A stretch of DNA of 64,000 bases. Source: Congeria kusceri (taxonomy: Eukaryota > Mollusca > Bivalvia > Myida > Dreissenidae). The DNA is taken from positions 1,054,001-1,118,000 of the forward strand of contig JAPFQT010000037.1 of assembly GCA_027627225.1 (NCBI GenBank), written 5' to 3'. The notes beneath the pieces are model-generated. The model had not been told where the DNA came from and searched no databases. It saw only the letters and a list, made by a program, of their open reading frames with translations. Shown in pieces: positions 58,000-64,000 of this stretch (the first letter of the stretch is position 1; every line of letters begins with the position of its first letter). The position numbers and the translations under genes are program-made.

Positions 58000-60115
58000 T
58001 TGGTTATTCACTTAATATTTTAACCAAGATTTAACCAATCAATTGGGGTGGCAGTGGTGTAGTTGATATGGTGTCCGCCTTACGGTTGGGAGGTCCAGAG
58101 TTCGATCTCTATCCGGGAAGCCTTCGGAAGAAATTTTTCAAAAAGGCGCCCAACTACTGGCTCTAGCAAGAAAACGGTTTGGAAAGTGTCGTACTAAGCT
58201 GAGGCTTTCGACACAATCGAGCTTAAATATTTTTAAACTAGACTTAAATTCTCATGAATAGTACAACCAAAACATGAAATCAACAGAAACATAACGTTGA
58301 TCTTACGCAAATCACGGCTTTTCAATGCTCGGTTAACCAGTTTTTGTTGTCCTCCATTTGTTTCCCGCGCATGCGTCATTGTTCTCGTCTATCTTGTGTT
58401 CTCGTCTGCTACGAAATACTCTAAAATTGCAGAAAAAAATAATGTCGAACACATATTTCACATTAAGAGAAAAATAATTACAATTGAAACATTAAACTTT
58501 TTTATCGCCAGCCTATAATGTTTCGCTACTCATCGTTTTGCAATTAATATCTCTATATACATTACAAAGTTTTAACGAATCACTTGAAATCACAGCGGTG
58601 TCGCAATGGTGTGGTTGATATGGCGTCCGCCTTGCGCTTCGGAGGTCCTGAGTTCGAAATAACTTTTTAGAAAGACACTAAAGTACTGGCTATACCCAGA
58701 AAACGGACTTAAAGGCGTCTCACCAAGCGCGGGCGTTCGACAAAATCGTGCTTAAATAAGTTAAAACTAAACTAGAATTCTCATCAATAGTACAACCAAA
58801 ACAAATTAACAGAAATATAACGCCGATCTTTCGCAAAACCCGGCTTTTATTCTTATACTTGAAAATAAAACAAAAACTTTACGACAATGCTCGTTATCTC
58901 AGATGATGTTGTCACAGCCCTTAATCTGTTTCCTGCGCATGCGTCATGGTCGTCATTTAGCTCTTATTGTCGTCTGCTGCTAAACTCTACTTTACTGTCT
59001 TTTTTTCTATAATTGCTGAACTTATTTCATAATGAAACAATTTTGTATATTAATAGGAAAATATTACAAAAGAAAAATTAAAATAGTATATTGTTTTCGT
59101 TTTTCATCGTTTTGCTATTATCTCTCTCTATATATACATTTTAAAGTTTTAATGAACCATTTAAAATGTCAGTGGTTTAAATGATATGGTGTCCGCCTTT
59201 TAATCTGAAGGACCGAGTTCGATCCCTATCCGGGCAGCGTTCGAAGAAAACTCTCAAAAAGGCATCCAAGTACTGGCTCTACCGAGAAAACGGACTTGAA
59301 CGTGCCTTAATAACCTCAGGCGTTCAACACAATCATGCGAGCTTAAATATTTTTAAACTAAACTAAAATTCTCATCAATATACTATAATCAAAACAAATC
59401 AACAGAAACATAACGTTGATTTTTTGCAATTCGCGGCTTTTATCATTATAATTGAAAATAAAACAAAAACATTATGCCCATGCGTGTTAAATCAGTTGAT
59501 GTTGTCCATCCGTTTCCTGCGCATGCGTCATGGTTATCGGCGGCTGCTTAACACAACACTACTTCACTGGCTGCTAAAATTGCTGAAATTAGTTGAAAAT
59601 GGAACAGTCTGGACATTAACAGGAAACTATTACAAAATAGTGTTATTGCCAGCCTATATTCTTTCATAACAAATCATTTCCCAATTTTCATTTTAAAGTT
59701 TTAACGAACCACTTAAAATCTCCGTGGTTTAATTAATATTAATTATTGCGATCGAAAGATCTGGAGTTCATCCCTACCCGGGGAGCGTTCGAAAGAACTT
59801 TCTAAAAAAAGACAACAAGAACTGGTTATACCCAGGAAACGGACTCAGGCTTTCGACTACTACACTCGTTTCGGCTGAAATTATTTAAACACGGGACTGA
59901 TTTGTACATTAAGGAACATATTACAAAATAAAAATTATACAATTTTGTTATTGCCAGCCTACATTTTCTTCGTTCATCGTTCCGCTATTTATCTCTCTCT
60001 AGATTAATGTTAAGGTTTAAACCGACCATTTAAAATTATCATAATTTGTGTAGCTAAATCATGAAATTAGCAGAAATATAAAGTTGATCTTACGGAAATA
60101 ACGGGCATTTAATTT
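58000..60115 (+). repeat. Tandem block of about 560 bp units, each with a tRNA-like segment
   Basis: The tRNA-like landmark TATGGTGTCCGCCTT lies at about 58068, 58619 (altered) and 59185, with a degraded fourth near 59745 and flank only near 60000: spacing 551, 566 and about 560. Each tRNA-like part has GAGTTCGATCTCTATCCGGG-type B-box sequence. Between them every unit shares AACAGAAACATAACGTTGAT, CGGCTTTTAT, TGCGCATGCGTCA and AGTTTTAACGAACCA-type phrases, so the SINE was copied with its flanks. Confidence 0.8.
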
Positions 60116-61480
60116 TGCTGTATTTATCTTGCTTGGATCGTCGTCGGCATTGGCTCCTGATTGTCTTTGACATAGAACTATTGACTGTCAGCACGGAACT
60201 CTGAAATTCTTACAAACAGTAGCTCGGATTGTCGTCGCCATTCACTGTCGTCTGCATGAAACTTTTTTCGTTTCGTTTGCACAGGACTCTGGTTGGTGTC
60301 TGCATCGAATGATGGTACTTGTCTTTATCCTGCCCTGGTTTCCGGCAATAATATCTGAAAATAGGCATCACCCATATACAAATAAGACCTACCTTGGGTC
60401 ATTGTCGCCTGTCTTGAACTTTTGACTGTCGTCTGCATGGGGCAAAACGGACCTTTGGGTGTCGTCAGTATCGAGCTCGGAGAAACATCACTTCTGCAGC
60501 ATATCAATGACTTGGACAGCACGTAAGATATCTCGCTGAAATAAAACAAATCAATAATTTATTGTATATTTTCTTGAATGCCACAATCTTGTTTTATACT
60601 GCATTGTGCTCATTGCTATAAAATATTAACCTACAGTTTGTTATTAAAATTATTCTAATTAACGCAAATGGCAACTAAGACTTTCGACGCAAGTATCTAA
60701 ATGTTTTGCATAATGTTGTTCTTCCGCAACTCAATGCCTATATTTAAATATCACGCGAAAAACACACAATTTACCGCCCAAAGTCATCGACTCAGTTGGT
60801 TTTTATTGTCATAATGTTGTCATTAATTTCCTGCGCATGCGTCTTTGTCGTCATGGCAGCATGATCGTCGTCTGCATCCAGCTTGGATTGTCGCCTGCAT
60901 CGTCTGAAAGTAGGCCTACAACAAACAGTTCGTTTATATCTTCTGCTATAAAAGACATTGTGCATAACGGAATTTGAATTCAATGAATATTTCATAAAAA
61001 AGACGCGCCTCCAGGGAATTTTGATTAATGTGATATCGAATTACTTGAAAATCGAATTTTCAGCAGCTTATGTACACATGCGTTTTTGTCGAAATCGCAA
61101 ATGGATTCTGGGTATCTTACAAAATCAACTAAAACACATATTCTTTGAAGTAATATATCTTATGGGGATTACATTTATAACAGAAACATAACACTTAGCT
61201 TAGTTCATCGCCGTCATCCATCGTCCATTGCATCCATTTCCGGTCGTCTTACACATCCAACTCTGCATGCCGACAGCCTTTCTGCACCGAGCATCGGCTA
61301 TCGTCTGCCAAGTCTGAAAATTCGCAGTCATCAACAGAATAAAAATAAAACTTAGCTCGTGCTAACGCCGCCATCATTGTCATCTGCATCCAGCGCTGGT
61401 CTGCATCGCTTTCTTGTTGTCCTAAGCATCGTTAGAGTAGAGGTCGAAGAGACGGCACTTCAGCAGCATAGCGATCACTT
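60116..61480. repeat. Degenerate GTCGTCTGCATCG-rich zone
   Basis: Scattered copies of TTGTCGTCTGCATC-like sequence (for example about 60140, 60230, 60425, 60860, 61300, 61380) resemble single units of the 23 bp minisatellite, and TGCGCATGCGTC recurs at 60832-60843. It appears to be a decayed continuation of the repeat block. Short frames here lack family matches. Confidence 0.55.
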
Positions 61481-61659
61481 CGGTCACCACATCAGAAATA
61501 CAAAGCAGAAATTCAATAGACAAATTAATAAATAATTAATTATTTTAGATGCATGAACTACGGTAACATGTAACATATTATATACTAGTAATATTACATA
61601 TAAATTAGTAATATTATAATGTTATTCTGTTTTAAGTGCCTTGTGAAAGGTAATATAAA

Positions 61660-61712
61660 TTATCATCATCATCAGCAGCAGCAGCACCGTCACCATCAAT
61701 CATCATCATCAC
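61660..61712. repeat. ATC/AGC trinucleotide microsatellite
   Basis: ATCATCATCATCAGCAGCAG then CAGCACC and further ATC units. Confidence 0.9.
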
Positions 61713-61770
61713 TGGTATTATTATAAACGTAAATGGCAGCTAAAACTCAGGCATTGTTAACTTTTCTTTT

Positions 61771-62065
61771 ATGCATCAATGTTTTCCCCCTGGGGAGGAG
61801 AGGGCATATACGGGACTTTCGACTGCACGCGATTCCCAACAGGCGGGAAATTGACACGCAAATTGATTCTGGGTCCCGGAGTAATAGACTTTGGTCGGAT
61901 TTTAGATCCCGGTGATATACACCCCCGGGCCATTTGATAGACAAATATACTTGGCTCTAGGGTGGGGAAATAGACCCCCCCTCCCCCAAATTTTTTTTCA
62001 AATTCCCCTAGGTCTGCCTGCCGCTCCCCCCCCCCTCTGGGGGAAAATATTGATAGGTGCATTAT
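61771..62065. mobile_element. MITE, GCACCTATC family, copy 4
   Basis: The right end AAATATTGATAGGTGCATTA is intact; the left end TATGCATCAATGTTTTCCCC lacks about five bases relative to it. Interior blocks GGGCATATACGGGACTTT and CAACAGGCGGGAAATTGACA match copy 2. Poly-C tracts lie at 61974-61986 and 62026-62035. Confidence 0.75.
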
Positions 62066-63385
62066 TATCATCAGAAGAGACTATTATTTATTCGTTTGAA
62101 CTCCCAGGTCATGACCCTGACAAGCCAGACGGCAAGGTGGGGGCGCCCTTTCCATCTTGTCGCCTGATTTGACAGGGCCTTGGCTTGAGAATTCAATGAA
62201 ACAAACACTCCTCTTTTCCGACAAGATAAAATCAGTTTTAATGTTAATAACTCATACAAATGTCACCCATCTATAAAAACTATAAAGCTAATTTTTGTAC
62301 ACCCCAAACCCGAATTTTGAGTTAAAGCTGCCATTTATGTCAACAATATCGAAAGGGTGTATTTAATGTAATAACACATTAGGCGTTTAAGAAGATTCAC
62401 ACTTTCTAGTTAAAAGATTTATTATTCATTTTGTATTAACTGAAAAAAAAGTATTTGCCTTTTTGCATATTTGCTGAATTATACTTGTAAATTACGTGAA
62501 TACGTGATTTAATTATGACTTATCTGTTTCTGGTATCCAATAGCAACCGGCCTCGTTCCCGCAATAGCTTGGGAACAGGAGCACCGTCGGAATGCGTCTG
62601 CACGAGATCGACGAAACCTGTCAACTTGGCGGCCTAAAGACTGGAACCGGAAGAAAGCGTCTATATGAGACAGATACTAATTGGCGTCTTGGATCACGTG
62701 ACATATAAAATGTGGGGCTTAGACTAAGAAATGTGTATGTATTGAAACAAAATGTTTCTATGCTACCAAAACTTGGCAACATAAACCAGTATTATGTTCG
62801 AAAAGAAGTTTAACTGTACAAAGTTGTGTAAATACGTGTAGCATGTGTCTCAAGATTTCGTAAATTCAAACAAGAGTTGCAAGTGCAAATTTTACAAAAA
62901 TACACACGATAACATCTCGCTTGATTGAAATGCTATATAAATAGAAATAATTCACTCAATTAACGTACAAAATAACAGTGCAACAATATTTTACAATCTT
63001 AATTGTTAAATTTAACTGAATAAAACTATTCAGGTCTTATTTATACAAACTGAAAATACAACACGTATTAGACTTACATTTACATGATTAGCCATTATAA
63101 CCACATGTTTGGAGTTATGAGTTGTAGTAGTCCGCTGTGTCAGATTGTAAGACATCCATCTTGTCCGGGAACAACGAACAAATGGTGCGGGTTTTTTTTC
63201 AATGTATTCATGCGCAGTAAACATCACCAAATCACAATCGATGTTTCAACAAAAGGAACCAAATCAAAAACCGCGATGCAAATTTTACGCCAATCAATTG
63301 TGAAAAAGAAAGCTCATTGAAATCCACGTGGAAAACGCCCAGAGTAAATTTGTTATACCGAAATAGTAAAAACAAATCGGATTAC
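62066..63385. other. Intergenic, possible promoter-like patch
   Basis: At 62530-62710 there is a locally GC-richer patch with TATCCAATAGC, ATCACGTGAC (an E-box) and ATATAAA just after it. No downstream exon was found, so a promoter is only a possibility. Confidence 0.3.
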
Positions 63386-63647
63386 CAGGGGCGTAACTAT
63401 GCAAAGTTAATTTCGCACCTTATGCTTACCGAGCTATACGAAGGGCAAATAACATGAACAAACATTGAAATACAAGGACAATAACATTGTATCATCTATC
63501 GAAATAAATATGTTTGATATATTATTTTGATTTACATTATTAAATAAATGCGTATATGGGTTACAATACTTACTAAATGAAAGATGCTTAAATTAAACAT
63601 TTTACTGTGAGTACGGTATGGTCCAGTTCGGTCTAGCTACGCCCCTG
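63386..63647. mobile_element. MITE with CAGGGGCGTA termini and ATTAC duplication
   Basis: The left end CAGGGGCGTAACTA and the inverted right end CAGGGGCGTAGCTAGACCG match, flanked by ATTAC at 63381-63385 and 63648-63652. The 262 bp element encodes nothing. Termini resemble hAT-type ends and the solo end at 14551-14591. Confidence 0.8.
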
Positions 63648-63786
63648 ATTACACTGATATCACGGTCTGCATGCACGTGTTTTACATGTTGCAGTTTTGG
63701 CAGACGAAACTGACCAATCAGAATTTATCCAGATGTAAACATAACAAACAATGAGTATGACTGAAAATATCTTGCATAGTGATTAT

Positions 63787-63991
63787 TAGGTGCCGTATTC
63801 CAGAAACATTCTAACTAAAATCTTATCTTTAACGTTGAAAACGTATATATTTCATAAACTTTTTATTTCAAATTTAGAGGGCTTTGTACTTAGTGTTTAT
63901 TAATAATTAATTTATTTATAACTGCTGTTAATTCTGTAAGTGAAAATATTTTAAGTTAAACTTAAGATGTTTCTGGAATACGTTTCCTGAA
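63787..63991. mobile_element. MITE with GTATTCCAGAAACAT termini
   Basis: CGTATTCCAGAAACATTCTA near the left and the inverted CGTATTCCAGAAACATCTTA near the right form 15 bp identical arms. Outer boundaries and target duplication are unclear. Confidence 0.6.
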
Positions 63992-64000
63992 AAGCAAAGT

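Overview
This is animal nuclear DNA, most likely from a mollusc and probably a bivalve. It is AT-rich by eye, its genes are broken into short exons with GT-AG introns, and it is packed with repeats typical of molluscan genomes: tRNA-derived SINEs, arrays of about 160 bp monomers between hairpin-forming ends, many MITEs and long trinucleotide tracts. The species assignment is inference from repeat content. No rRNA, true tRNA, CRISPR, operon or prokaryotic signal was seen.

Layout. 1-8.1 kb: little recognisable until a decayed but complete-ended PIF/Harbinger transposon (3493-8101; TTA target duplication) with a MADF-domain gene on the plus strand and a broken DDE transposase on the minus strand. 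8.2-15 kb: TIR MITEs, a 20 bp minisatellite, the first GACGTC palindrome array, SINEs, and a GC-rich MITE inserted into a SINE. 15.1-20.1 kb: the best host gene, eight exons whose phases all agree, encoding a 226-residue DUF4806-type protein; its introns carry SINE and hairpin-element insertions. 21-25 kb: a non-autonomous element with 5 bp target duplications, a microsatellite and the second GACGTC array. 25.1-38.6 kb: a three-exon phase-consistent gene fragment, then several exon-like blocks of mixed quality buried in hairpin-ended repeats, and a possible last exon with four WSQWAEDYC repeats. 38.8-44.1 kb: tandem repeats rich in AGGTCA half-sites, and MITEs. 44.5-49.3 kb: the 3' part of an unrecognised minus-strand gene among SINEs and repeats. 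49.8-56.2 kb: a 1.37 kb TIR element, a MITE, CAG/CAA-type tracts and hairpin repeats. 56.4-61.5 kb: a higher-order repeat zone with a 23 bp minisatellite open in all frames and a block of about 560 bp units each carrying a tRNA-like segment. 61.7-64 kb: more MITEs.

Few genes can be tied to one another; the window is mainly a record of transposon traffic. The most novel-looking signals are the hairpin-ended element families, in which stem sequence varies while pairing persists, the 23 bp phase-rotating minisatellite preceded by a leader-like reading frame in two duplicated copies, and two GACGTC arrays sharing one terminus.
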